The notes: a model not told the origin generated them from the letters alone. A DNA stretch of 64,000 nucleotides from Maribacter sp. 1_MG-2023 (GCF_030547005.1 NZ_JAUOPN010000001.1:186001-250000); one strand, 5' to 3'. Positions 49,626 through 58,642 are shown, counted from the stretch's first letter. Program-made: numbers and translations.

Positions 49626-50120
49626 TTATCTTTTGCCTAACTCGATTACTTCAAGGTCTTTGATATTATCTCCTTCTATAACAAAACGTAACATGGTACG
49701 TACTTGATGAAAACCATGTTTTCCACATGCTCCAGGATTCATATGTAAAACGCCTAATTTTTTATCTATCATCACTTTTAGAATATGCGAATGTCCGGAT
49801 ATGAATAATTTTGGCGGATTTTCTCTAATCATATCTCGTGTTCTCAGATTATATTTAGGTGGGTATCCTCCTATATGAGTTATAAAAACATCAACACCTT
49901 CACAAAAAAATCTTTTGTTTTCTGGGAATTCTTTTTGAATAATATGGTCGTCAATGTTACCATGCACTCCTTTTAACGGCTTTAATTTTACAATGGCATC
50001 GGTAACTTCTAAAGAGCCAATATCGCCAGCATGCCATACTTCATCTGCCCATTTTACATGCTTTAATATGGCATCGTCTATATGCGAATGCGTATCAGAA
50101 AGTAAGAGAATTTTGGTCAT
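49626..50120 (-). CDS. YfcE-type metallophosphoesterase
   Basis: A 164-residue calcineurin-like phosphodiesterase of the YfcE/MJ0936 family. Metal-binding motifs: SDTHSHID (8-15), HAGDIGS (about 31-37), GNIDDH (about 55-60), and GHSHILKV (about 108-115), followed by the conserved NPGACG. It hydrolyses phosphodiester substrates; the natural one is unknown. Single gene, divergent from truA. Length is typical. Confidence 0.9.
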   Translation of the reverse strand: MTKILLLSDTHSHIDDAILKHVKWADEVWHAGDIGSLEVTDAIVKLKPLKGVHGNIDDHIIQKEFPENKRFFCEGVDVFITHIGGYPPKYNLRTRDMIRENPPKLFISGHSHILKVMIDKKLGVLHMNPGACGKHGFHQVRTMLRFVIEGDNIKDLEVIELGKR

Positions 50121-50223
50121 TTTTAGGGTTCAATTTGATTGGGAAAATAGATTTGTTTTATCGAGCAACTACTATTCTTAATTTGACTTTACTGGAACGA
50201 ATGTTAAAACGTATCCTTTTTAA

Positions 50224-50259
50224 TACCTTTGTGAAGTACAAAACTAGCACATACTTTTG
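50224..50259 (+). promoter_or_regulatory. Two overlapping TAnnTTTG boxes at the truA start
   Basis: TACCTTTG (50224-50231) and TACTTTTG (50252-50259) both match the -7 consensus. TTTG of the first lies 20 bases before the second, a perfect -33/-7 arrangement. However, the second box overlaps the TTG start of truA (50257), so the first is the more plausible one for truA. Confidence 0.4.
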
Positions 50260-51006
50260 AGATTCTTCATTCAATTTTCATACTTCGGTAAAGCTTATCA
50301 TGGCTGGCAAAATCAGCCAAACGCTATAACCGTTCAAGAAGTGCTAGAAAAAGGCATGTCTAAGCTTTTAAATTCGGCTGTTTCGCTAATGGGTGCAGGT
50401 CGTACAGATACCGGTGTTCATGCAAAAGAAATGTACGCCCATTTTGATGTTGATGTTCTTGAGAATATTCCTGAATATATTTTTAGATTAAATTCTTTCT
50501 TGCCAAACGATATTGCGGTTGATCGAATTTTTGAAGTAGAAGATGATGCGCATGCTCGTTTTCATGCCACAGCAAGAACTTATGAATATCATATCGATAA
50601 AAAGAAAGATCCTTTTTCTACAGATTTAACTCATTTTGTAAAGAAGGACTTAAACATAGCTCAAATGAATAGTGCTGCAACGTTGTTGTTGGGTAAAAAG
50701 GATTTTGAATGTTTTTCAAAGTCGAATACAGATGTGTACACTAATATTTGCGACCTAAGAGAGGCAAAATGGGAACTAAAAAATGATCGACTAGTTTTTA
50801 CAATCACAGCAGACCGATTTCTGCGCAATATGGTTAGAGCTATTGTTGGAACATTAATTAATGTGGGATTGGGTAAATACCCGGCGGACTATGTTAATAC
50901 CATATTAAAAAGCAAGGATAGAACAAAAGCAGGCGTTTCTGTTCCTGCAAAAGGATTATATTTGACCTCTATTGTTTACCCCAATACTATTTTAAAGAAT
51001 GGATAA
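50257..51006 (+). CDS. truA: tRNA pseudouridine synthase A
   Basis: A 249-residue enzyme that makes pseudouridine at positions 38-40 of tRNA. The catalytic Asp is in GAGRTDTGVHA (about 46-56). The conserved N-terminus RFFIQFSYFGKAYHGWQNQP fixes the start at a TTG (50257) because the next Met is at residue 34, past essential sequence. FLRNMVRAIVGTLINVG matches motif III. It overlaps the downstream ABC exporter gene by eight bases and is co-transcribed with it. Cytoplasmic. Confidence 0.92.
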   Translation: MRFFIQFSYFGKAYHGWQNQPNAITVQEVLEKGMSKLLNSAVSLMGAGRTDTGVHAKEMYAHFDVDVLENIPEYIFRLNSFLPNDIAVDRIFEVEDDAHARFHATARTYEYHIDKKKDPFSTDLTHFVKKDLNIAQMNSAATLLLGKKDFECFSKSNTDVYTNICDLREAKWELKNDRLVFTITADRFLRNMVRAIVGTLINVGLGKYPADYVNTILKSKDRTKAGVSVPAKGLYLTSIVYPNTILKNG

Positions 51007-52765
51007 GGATTCTGGCAAAGCATTTGACACTCGTCTTTTTAAACGCTTACTCGCCTACACAAAACCGTACAAAATTACTTTTTATGGCGTTGCATTGGCT
51101 GCCATATTACTGTCTTGTTTTGCGATTCTTACACCCTTAATTGTCAAGAAAATTATTGATGATGCCATAAAAGAAAGTAATGCAGAGATGTTGCTTTACT
51201 TAACCATTGCTATGTTAGTGGTGCTGCTTGGTCAGGTAATTTGTCAATTGGCTTTTAATTATTATGCAAACTGGTTAGGCGAATCTGTTATTAAAGATGT
51301 TCGTATAAGTCTCTTCAAGAAAATGCTTTCTTTTAAAATGAAGTACTTTGATAATTCTTCATTGGGAGTATTGGTAACAAGAGCTGTTGCAGATATGCAA
51401 CGAATAGGTGAGATATTTAGTCAAGGTTTTTTCGTGATAGTGGCAGATTTGCTAAAAATGGTAGTTGCCGCCATTGTTATGCTATTCATAAATTGGAAAC
51501 TCGCTTTAATAGTTTTTGCGCTGTTACCTATAATAATGTATGCTACCAGGTGGTTTCAAAAGGCTATGAAAGTAGCTTTTACAGAAGTTAGGGCAGAGGT
51601 TTCTAACTTGAATTCTTTTGTGCAAGAACGTATTACGGGTATGAAAATAGTACAGCTATTTACCCGAGAAAAAATAGAAAGCGATAAGTTTAGAGAAATT
51701 AACGAAAAGCATAAGAAAGCTTGGTTGAAAACAGTTTGGTATAACTCCATTTTCTTCCCAATTGCTGAAATTGTTTCTTCACTTACCGTAGGATTAATTG
51801 TTTGGTATGGCGGATTGCAGAATGTTGCAAATATATCTACGGATATAGCAGGTACAATTTTCGCTTTTATTATGTTGATCGATTTGCTTTTTAGACCACT
51901 TCGTCAAATTGCAGATAAATTCAATACCCTACAAATGGGGATGGTTGCCGCTAATAGAGTTTTTAAAATTTTAGATACCGATAGCCAAATACAAAATGTA
52001 GGTTCTTTTGAGAAAGATGTAGTAAATGGCGATATAAAATTTGACGATGTTCATTTTGGGTACTTAGAAGATGAAGAGGTGTTACACGGAATTTCATTTG
52101 ATGTAAAAGCAGGAGAAACAGTTGCTATTGTAGGCGCTACGGGTGCTGGTAAGAGTACGATAATTAACTTATTGAATAGGTTTTACGAGATTAACTCCGG
52201 TTCTATTTTAGTTGATGGTGTAGATATTAAAGAGTACAATTTGTCATCACTACGCACGCACATAGCCGTGGTATTACAAGATGTTTTTTTGTTTGCCGAT
52301 ACGATTGCGAATAATATTTCTTTGAAAAACCCAGCAATAAGTGTTTCTGATATTGAGAATGCTGCCAAAGCTATTGGTGTAGATGAGTTTATAACGAGTT
52401 TGCCAGGTGGTTATCATTATAATGTAAAAGAGAGAGGTTCTATGCTTTCTAGCGGTCAACGACAGTTAATTGCTTTTTTACGGGCTTATGTGAGTAACCC
52501 TAGTATTCTGATTTTAGATGAGGCTACGTCATCTGTAGATACCTATTCTGAGCAGTTAATACAGTCGGCTACAGATAAAATTACGCATGGGAGAACTTCT
52601 ATAGTTATTGCCCACCGTTTAGCTACTATAAAAAAAGCGGATAAAATTATTGTGATGGATGCCGGTAATATTGTAGAAACAGGTACACACAAACAACTGC
52701 TTAAAAAAGGTGGTTACTACAGTAATTTATATGAAGCTCAGTTCTTAGCTGAAGAGGTAGCTTAA
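50999..52765 (+). CDS. ABC exporter, MsbA-like half transporter
   Basis: A 588-residue half transporter with six TM helices (about 20-310) and a C-terminal ATPase domain. Walker A is GATGAGKST, the signature LSSGQRQLIAFLRA is of the MsbA/exporter type, Walker B is ILILDEATSSVD, and the H-loop is IAHRL. Such homodimers export lipid A, other lipids or drugs; MsbA-like function cannot be proven by sequence alone. It overlaps truA by eight bases. Its stop is convergent with the DUF3667 gene 16 bases away, with no clear terminator. Confidence 0.88.
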   Translation: MDKDSGKAFDTRLFKRLLAYTKPYKITFYGVALAAILLSCFAILTPLIVKKIIDDAIKESNAEMLLYLTIAMLVVLLGQVICQLAFNYYANWLGESVIKDVRISLFKKMLSFKMKYFDNSSLGVLVTRAVADMQRIGEIFSQGFFVIVADLLKMVVAAIVMLFINWKLALIVFALLPIIMYATRWFQKAMKVAFTEVRAEVSNLNSFVQERITGMKIVQLFTREKIESDKFREINEKHKKAWLKTVWYNSIFFPIAEIVSSLTVGLIVWYGGLQNVANISTDIAGTIFAFIMLIDLLFRPLRQIADKFNTLQMGMVAANRVFKILDTDSQIQNVGSFEKDVVNGDIKFDDVHFGYLEDEEVLHGISFDVKAGETVAIVGATGAGKSTIINLLNRFYEINSGSILVDGVDIKEYNLSSLRTHIAVVLQDVFLFADTIANNISLKNPAISVSDIENAAKAIGVDEFITSLPGGYHYNVKERGSMLSSGQRQLIAFLRAYVSNPSILILDEATSSVDTYSEQLIQSATDKITHGRTSIVIAHRLATIKKADKIIVMDAGNIVETGTHKQLLKKGGYYSNLYEAQFLAEEVA

Positions 52766-52780
52766 TTACGGTGCTATTTT

Positions 52781-53565
52781 TTAAAATGAGTCTGTAAATA
52801 GAGCTATGTACACTGTGGTAATTATTATAATAATAAAAAATATCGCAGCGAATAAAACAAGAAATAGTAGCAGTTTTAATACTGTTTGCTTTATGGTCAG
52901 ATTAAATGGTTTGTAAAATACCCAAGTAAAGAATCCTATTTGGAATATCATATTACCCATAGAAACATAATAAATAATTTTAGAGTTCCAAATGGTCAGT
53001 AAGTAGGCAATATTTATAATTATAGATAAATGTGAGTAAGCATAAATGTTAATTACAAAATGCTCACTTAAACTAAATTGCTTTTTATTGATAAATACAC
53101 GTCTAGAAATTAATACCAAAAATGGCAGCATAGCCATGTAAAAGAGACTTTGATATTTTATTAGGTAAGCATTCCATTGTTTTTGAAAGTCCTGTCCTAA
53201 TTTTTCTGCTTCGGTAATTGAATCTCCAGATTTATATAGAAAATCAAAATTTAGAGCATTTGGGAAAAACTCAGAATATACATAAGCAAATAACCCCCCC
53301 CAAGGGTAATGGCTATAGTAAAATAGCTAGTGGGATTTAAATACTTCTTTCTAACACCATTTATATAACCACCAATTACTTCATCTGGTTTTGTAAACAG
53401 ATGTTTAAAGGTGATAAGAAAGGTGTTGTCTATATTGAAAAATCGCTCGGTGGCATCATACCAAAGATTCTTTACCGTAAGTCTATTGCGAATTACCTTA
53501 GCACCACAATCGGGGCAATAACTGAAATCGGTTCTTAGGTTTGTATGGCAGTTTTTGCATTCCAC
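52781..53565 (-). pseudogene. DUF3667 membrane protein, frameshifted at a G8 run
   Basis: Two reading frames together look like one 261-residue DUF3667 protein. The 5' part starts at GTG (53565) with an N-terminal zinc ribbon (Cys 3, 6, 17, 20 in MECKNCHTNLR and SYCPDCG) and the family block RFFNIDNTFLITFKHLFTKP and GGYINGVRKKYLNP. It then meets eight consecutive G residues (53294-53301 on the plus strand read as C8), after which it enters the wrong frame and stops at 53251. Adding one G (or deleting two) joins it without a stop to the 3' frame (LFAYVYSEFFPNAL, then the part ending TDSF with about four TM segments). It overlaps cdaA by one base (TAGTG). It could be phase-variable, decayed or a sequencing error. 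Confidence 0.7.
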
Positions 53566-54350
53566 TATATCAAATCTTGTTTAAGCATATTCCCTAATTG
53601 AGTGATGGAGTCGTACAGTACAAATTCTCCGTTTTTTATATAAGAGATTAATCCTGTTTCTTCACTTACTACAATACTTAAAGCATCGGTCTTTTCACTT
53701 ATTCCTACAGCAGCTCTATGTCGTAACCCGAAACGCAGCGGAATATTACGCTCGTTAGAAACTGGTAAAATTACTCTCGTAGCAACTATATAATTACCAA
53801 CAATAACAGCCGCTCCATCATGTAGTGTACTGTTCTTGTAAAAGATACTTTCAAGAATAGGTTGGTTAATTTCAATATTCATGCGATCACCAGTACTCTT
53901 TATAAAATCTAAGGAGTTGCTACGTTCTATAACCAAAATAGCACCTGTTTTGGTACTGGCCATTTTCTCGCATGCTTTTAATATGGCATCAACATCTGTG
54001 TCTGTCGATAAGCCTTCTTGCTTTAAGAATTTAAAATGCTTTACAAAATTTCTCTTGTTCGCGAAATTGGTAGAGCCAATCATTAAAAGGAACTTTCTAA
54101 TCTCTTGCTGAAAAACTATAATCAGTGCAATAAGTCCGACTTGCATAAATGCACCGACCATACTACTGATCATTTGCATGTCTAGCAATTCGGTCAGTTT
54201 CCAAAAAGCCCATACGATAACAATACCGATAAAAATATTGATAGCAACCGATCCTCTAACTAGTTTGTAGATGTAGTATAGCAGTACAGCAACAAATATG
54301 ATGTCTAAAACATCTGTAATCTTAAAGTCAATAAAATTTAAAAAATCCAA
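53565..54350 (-). CDS. cdaA: Diadenylate cyclase CdaA (c-di-AMP synthase)
   Basis: A membrane enzyme that makes cyclic di-AMP from two ATP. Three N-terminal TM segments (IIFVAVLLYYIYKLV; VAINIFIGIVIVWAFWKLTE; MVGAFMQVGLIALIIVF) precede the DAC domain with DGAAVIVGNYIV and GLRHRAAVGISEKTDA, the two motifs of the active site. Start chosen at TTG 54350 (DFLNFIDFKITDVLDI), the conserved beginning; a TTG at 54392 is the other option. It lies between folP and the DUF3667 gene, all on the minus strand, in a likely operon. c-di-AMP controls osmotic and cell-wall balance in other bacteria. Confidence 0.9.
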   Translation of the reverse strand: MDFLNFIDFKITDVLDIIFVAVLLYYIYKLVRGSVAINIFIGIVIVWAFWKLTELLDMQMISSMVGAFMQVGLIALIIVFQQEIRKFLLMIGSTNFANKRNFVKHFKFLKQEGLSTDTDVDAILKACEKMASTKTGAILVIERSNSLDFIKSTGDRMNIEINQPILESIFYKNSTLHDGAAVIVGNYIVATRVILPVSNERNIPLRFGLRHRAAVGISEKTDALSIVVSEETGLISYIKNGEFVLYDSITQLGNMLKQDLI

Positions 54351-54404
54351 TCGGTACCGTTTTAGTAAAATTAAGAAAATTGATGACAACAAATTGATAT
54401 AAAC

Positions 54405-55229
54405 TTAGGCATTTAATTGTTCATATAATTTTACGCATTCCACAGCTTCTTCAACATCATGAACTCGTAATATTTTTGTTCCCTTTTGTAAGCAGACCAT
54501 ATGTAATGCCGTTGTGCCATTTAATGCTTGGTCGGCAGTGGTGCCTAATGTTTTGTAAATCATTGATTTTCTGCTAATGCCAGCTAATATTGGGTGTTCA
54601 ATGATATTCATGACTTCTATATTATTTAATAGCTCATAGTTCTGTTCTAAATTCTTCGCAAAACCAAAACCTGGGTCGATGATAATATCTTTTATTCCTA
54701 ATGCTTTAGCAGCCACCAATCTTTCAGAAAAAAATGAAAGAACTTCTTTTACAACATCTTCATAATCTGTTTTTTGCTGCATGTTTTGTGGTGTGCCACG
54801 CATATGCATCATAATGTACGGCACATGTAATTTTGCAACAGTACTTAGCATTTTATCATCCTGCAATCCCGCAGAAATATCATTAATTATGGCAGCGCCA
54901 TTTTCAATACATGCTTCGGCAACATTACTTCTAAACGTATCAATAGAGAGTATGGTGTTTGGAAAATTCTTTAGAATTAAGTTGATAATGGGTTCTATCC
55001 GCTTTAACTCGGTAGCTTCATCAACTTCTAAAGCGCCGGGTCTTGAACTATAAGCCCCAATATCAATAAAAGTGGCGCCTTCGTTCAGCATTTTTTTAAC
55101 TTGATTTAGTATACTCTTTTCATCTTTGTATTTTCCGCCATCAAAAAAAGAATCGGGAGTAATGTTCAAAATACCCATTACCTTGGGCTGATCTAATGAT
55201 AAAAGCTTACCGTTGCAATTTATGGTCAT
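54405..55229 (-). CDS. folP: Dihydropteroate synthase
   Basis: A 274-residue TIM-barrel enzyme that joins p-aminobenzoate and the pterin pyrophosphate to form dihydropteroate in folate synthesis (target of sulfonamides). Motifs: GILNITPDSFFDGGKY (about 18-33), ISAGLQDDKM, MMHMRGTPQNMQ and DPGFGFAKNLEQNYELL, then GISRKSMI. Start is the ATG at 55229; a TTG two codons upstream is possible. It is the first gene of the folP-cdaA-DUF3667 run and is divergent from the DUF1599 gene. Confidence 0.93.
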   Translation of the reverse strand: MTINCNGKLLSLDQPKVMGILNITPDSFFDGGKYKDEKSILNQVKKMLNEGATFIDIGAYSSRPGALEVDEATELKRIEPIINLILKNFPNTILSIDTFRSNVAEACIENGAAIINDISAGLQDDKMLSTVAKLHVPYIMMHMRGTPQNMQQKTDYEDVVKEVLSFFSERLVAAKALGIKDIIIDPGFGFAKNLEQNYELLNNIEVMNIIEHPILAGISRKSMIYKTLGTTADQALNGTTALHMVCLQKGTKILRVHDVEEAVECVKLYEQLNA

Positions 55230-55332
55230 TATCAATTTTTAATAGGAATTTGTGGCATTTTCCAAGTTTAAACCGTCAATCTTGATGGTTACAATTATTT
55301 AAGCGAAATTTACATAAATTAGATAGAATTAC

Positions 55333-55878
55333 ATGCTAGATACGGCAAAGGAATACGATGAGGTTATTGAGGTTTGTTTAAATCTGTACGAGAAAAAGAT
55401 GACAGATTATGGCAGTGCATGGCGAATTTTAAGATTACCATCGCTAACAGATCAAATATTTATTAAGGCACAACGTATACGTAGTCTTCAAGAGAACGAT
55501 ATTCGTAAGGTTGATGAAGGTGAACGTTCAGAGTTTATGGGAATCATCAATTATTCGGTAATGGCATTAATTCAATTAGAACTTGGTGTAGCAGATCAAC
55601 CCGATTTAAATACTGAAAAAGCGGTAGAGTTATATGCAAAGCATATTAAAATTACCAAAGAATTGATGTTGAACAAGAACCATGATTATGGTGAGGCTTG
55701 GCGAGATATGAGAGTGAGTTCTCTTACAGATTTAATTTTGCAAAAATTACTTCGAGTAAAGCAAATAGAAGATAATAAAGGTAAAACTTTGGTAAGCGAA
55801 GGTATAGATGCCAATTACCAAGACATGATTAATTATGCCGTTTTTGCATTGATACATTTAGGTTCAGAATCAAAATAA
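55333..55878 (+). CDS. DUF1599 protein with two internal repeats
   Basis: A 181-residue alpha-helical protein of the DUF1599 family (also called nucleotide-modification-associated domain 1, a MazG-like all-alpha fold). It is an internal duplication: residues about 21-85 (TDYGSAWRILRLPSLTDQIF ... FMGIINYSVMALIQLEL) and about 111-178 (HDYGEAWRDMRVSSLTDLIL ... YQDMINYAVFALIHLG) repeat each other. The function of the family is unknown in this context; nucleotide pyrophosphohydrolase-like binding is a fold-based suggestion. It starts an operon with BT_3928, tpiA, prmA and clpS genes. Confidence 0.82.
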   Translation: MLDTAKEYDEVIEVCLNLYEKKMTDYGSAWRILRLPSLTDQIFIKAQRIRSLQENDIRKVDEGERSEFMGIINYSVMALIQLELGVADQPDLNTEKAVELYAKHIKITKELMLNKNHDYGEAWRDMRVSSLTDLILQKLLRVKQIEDNKGKTLVSEGIDANYQDMINYAVFALIHLGSESK

Positions 55879-55886
55879 TAAGAAGA

Positions 55887-56984
55887 ATGAAGTATTTAGT
55901 AGGTGTCGTAAGAATTTTTGTAGGTATACTTTTTATTATTAGCGGATTTATAAAGCTGAACGATCCTGTTGGTTTTTCTTTTAAGTTAGAAGAATATTTT
56001 AGTCAAGGTGTGTTAGATCTACCTTTTCTAACTCCTTTTGCTTTGGCAATTTCAATTCTTGTGGTGATTGTTGAGGTCATGGTTGGTGTTATGCTTATAC
56101 TTGGCTACAAACGTAAAATCACCATATGGACGCTGATTGCCATGATTGTTTTCTTCACTTTTCTAACCTTTTATTCTGCTTACTTTAATAAAGTAACTGA
56201 TTGTGGTTGTTTTGGTGATGCTATAAAGCTGACCCCTTGGGAGTCTTTTACGAAAGATGTGGCGCTTTTGGTATTGATTTTAATCATATACGCAGGTAGA
56301 AAATATATAACTCCGTTAGTAAAACCTAAAACCTTAATACCTCTTTTAATATTATCATTATTAGCTTGTATTGGGTACGTATACCATGTTCTAAATCACT
56401 TGCCAGTAATAGATTTTAGACCCTATGAAATTGGCAAGAACATTGAAGAGGGTATGAGTACGCCAGATGATGCGCCTAAAGCTATTTTCGAATACAGATG
56501 GAAGTTCGATGTAAATGGTACTGAAGAAATTCATATTAGTAATGGAGATTACCCAACAGTAGATGGGGAATTTATCGATGTTGAAACAGAAGAGATTCAG
56601 GCTGGTTATGAACCACCTGTTCATGATTTTACCATAGAGCAAGAAGGGGAGGACTTCGCCGCTTCTTTATTACAAGAACCTAAATTGGTTATGGTTATAG
56701 CCTACGATTTAAGAAAATCAAACGTAGTAAAATTCAAGAATATTAAAACAGTAGCTGACAAAGCTATAAAAGCTGGATATAAAGTAATAGGTATGTCAGC
56801 CTCTGGACCAGATCAAACTGATGCTTTGGTAAAAGAGAATAACCTAGGTTTTGATTTTTACTTTACCGATGAAACTACACTTAAGACTATTGTGAGATCA
56901 AACCCTGGGATTTTGGTTATAGAAAAAGGAACCATAAAACAGAAAGTACATTACAACGACTTAGAAGATTTAATCTTCAATTAA
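55887..56984 (+). CDS. BT_3928-type DoxX/MauE membrane protein with C-terminal thioredoxin-like domain
   Basis: A 365-residue inner-membrane protein. The N-terminal half has about four TM segments of the DoxX/MauE type with GFIKLNDPVGFSFKLEEYF (about 20-38) and CGCFGDAIKLTPWESFTKD (about 109-127), the MauE-like Cys motif. After a fifth hydrophobic segment, the C-terminal half (about 270-365) resembles a thioredoxin/AhpC-like fold (VMVIAYDLRK ... GYKVIGMSAS ... GILVIEKG) but lacks a CxxC pair. The family is called BT_3928 in Bacteroidota; function unknown, possibly membrane redox. It starts eight bases after the DUF1599 gene. Confidence 0.82.
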   Translation: MKYLVGVVRIFVGILFIISGFIKLNDPVGFSFKLEEYFSQGVLDLPFLTPFALAISILVVIVEVMVGVMLILGYKRKITIWTLIAMIVFFTFLTFYSAYFNKVTDCGCFGDAIKLTPWESFTKDVALLVLILIIYAGRKYITPLVKPKTLIPLLILSLLACIGYVYHVLNHLPVIDFRPYEIGKNIEEGMSTPDDAPKAIFEYRWKFDVNGTEEIHISNGDYPTVDGEFIDVETEEIQAGYEPPVHDFTIEQEGEDFAASLLQEPKLVMVIAYDLRKSNVVKFKNIKTVADKAIKAGYKVIGMSASGPDQTDALVKENNLGFDFYFTDETTLKTIVRSNPGILVIEKGTIKQKVHYNDLEDLIFN

Positions 56985-57023
56985 GATATTTAACTGAAAT
57001 AGTATAATTAGAAATATAACAAC

Positions 57024-57773
57024 ATGAGAGCAAAGATAGTAGCAGGTAACTGGAAGATGAATAAGAATTTGGCAGAGACTGAAACACTTTTAGCAGAGCT
57101 GTCGGCAAAATTGCCAGATACAAATGCAGAAGTTATGGTAGCGCCAACATATGTAAACTTGGCTAGTGCAGTACATGCTTTAGAAAGTTCTAAAATTGAA
57201 GTTATTGCACAAAACATGCATTATGCTGAAAGTGGTGCTTTTACTGGTGAAATTTCTGCAGATATGTTATTGAACATTGGTGTTGATACCGCAATTATCG
57301 GTCACTCTGAAAGAAGAGCGTATTTTGGTGAAGGCGATGAGATACTTTCAAAGAAAGTAATTACGGCTTTAAATAAAGGTATTCGTGTAATGTTTTGTTT
57401 TGGTGAGGAATTAGAAGATCGTAAATCTGGTAACCATTTCAATTTAGTTGAAAGTCAGTTAAAGAATGTACTATTTAGTTTAGAACCATCTGCGTGGACT
57501 AATATCGTGTTGGCATATGAACCAGTTTGGGCAATTGGTACTGGTGAGACAGCTTCTCCTGAACAAGCGCAAGAAATGCACGCATTTATTCGTAAAACTA
57601 TTTCAGAAGCATTTGATGCTACTATAGCTAATAATGTAACTATTCTTTACGGTGGTAGTGTTAAGCCAGGTAATGCAGAAGAGATTTTTTCTAAACCAGA
57701 TGTTGACGGTGGTTTAATAGGTGGAGCTTCATTAGTTGCTGACGATTTTATTGCTATCATTAAAGCTTTTTAA
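57024..57773 (+). CDS. tpiA: Triosephosphate isomerase
   Basis: A 249-residue TIM-barrel enzyme of glycolysis interconverting dihydroxyacetone phosphate and glyceraldehyde 3-phosphate. Catalytic Lys in GNWKMNKNL (about 8-16), His in IIGHSERRAYFGE, Glu in LAYEPVWAIGTGE; the phosphate loop is ILYGGSVKPGNA and GLIGGASL. Length is normal. It lies between BT_3928 (39 bases) and prmA (15 bases) in a probable operon. Cytoplasmic. Confidence 0.96.
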   Translation: MRAKIVAGNWKMNKNLAETETLLAELSAKLPDTNAEVMVAPTYVNLASAVHALESSKIEVIAQNMHYAESGAFTGEISADMLLNIGVDTAIIGHSERRAYFGEGDEILSKKVITALNKGIRVMFCFGEELEDRKSGNHFNLVESQLKNVLFSLEPSAWTNIVLAYEPVWAIGTGETASPEQAQEMHAFIRKTISEAFDATIANNVTILYGGSVKPGNAEEIFSKPDVDGGLIGGASLVADDFIAIIKAF

Positions 57774-57788
57774 GCGAAGTATTTAAAA

Positions 57789-58625
57789 ATGAGCGATACA
57801 GTATATATTGAATACCGTTTTACGGTAAAACCTAAAGATCCGGCTTCAGACCTTCTCATTGCAGAATTGGGTGAAGTCGGTTTTGAAAGTTTTGTTGAAG
57901 AAGAAGATGATGTGTTGGCATACATTCAAAAAACTGATTGGTCTGAAGGTATGTTAGCGGATCTTCCGATACTACAGAATCCGCGATATGCATTTACTTT
58001 CGATTATAAAGAAATAGAGCAAGAGAACTGGAACGCCACTTGGGAGCAAAATTTTCAGCCTATTATCGTTGATGATATTTGTATGATAAGAGCCCCTTTT
58101 CATGAGGCTATTAATGTGGATTATGACATTGTTATTGAACCAAAAATGAGTTTTGGTACAGGTCATCACGAAACAACCCATATGATGTTACAGCATATTT
58201 TACAGTTAGATGTAAAAGGTGAAACTGTGTTAGATATGGGTAGTGGTACAGGGGTTTTAGCGATTCTTTCGGGTATGCGTGGTGCTACTACTATAGATGC
58301 CATCGATATTGATAATTGGTGTTATTTAAACGCGAAGGAGAATGTTGAGCGTAATAAAATGGACTTCATTTCTGTATATGAAGGTGATGTGGCGTTACTA
58401 GCGGGTAAGAAGTATGATTTGATCATCGCAAATATTAATAGAAATATTTTGTTGGCAGATTTACCGAGCTATGCGAAATCTTTAAATGCAGGTGGTACTT
58501 TGTTATTAAGTGGTTTTTATACTGAAGACTTAGATATGATCACGCAAAAGTGTACGGAGTTAGCGTTAAAGTTTGAAAAAAACCTTGAACGTAATAATTG
58601 GGTTGCCGCAAAATATGTAAATTAG
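57789..58625 (+). CDS. prmA: Ribosomal protein L11 methyltransferase
   Basis: A 278-residue SAM-dependent methyltransferase that trimethylates ribosomal protein L11. An N-terminal substrate-recognition domain is followed by a Rossmann methyltransferase domain with MSFGTGHHETTHMMLQ (about 119-134), LDMGSGTGVLAILSG (about 147-161) and IIANINRNILL. The N-terminal segment YIEYRFTVKPKDPASDLLIA is typical of PrmA. It is 15 bases downstream of tpiA and 17 upstream of clpS, part of one operon. Cytoplasmic. Confidence 0.93.
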   Translation: MSDTVYIEYRFTVKPKDPASDLLIAELGEVGFESFVEEEDDVLAYIQKTDWSEGMLADLPILQNPRYAFTFDYKEIEQENWNATWEQNFQPIIVDDICMIRAPFHEAINVDYDIVIEPKMSFGTGHHETTHMMLQHILQLDVKGETVLDMGSGTGVLAILSGMRGATTIDAIDIDNWCYLNAKENVERNKMDFISVYEGDVALLAGKKYDLIIANINRNILLADLPSYAKSLNAGGTLLLSGFYTEDLDMITQKCTELALKFEKNLERNNWVAAKYVN

Positions 58626-58642
58626 AAGGTATTAATTGGAAT

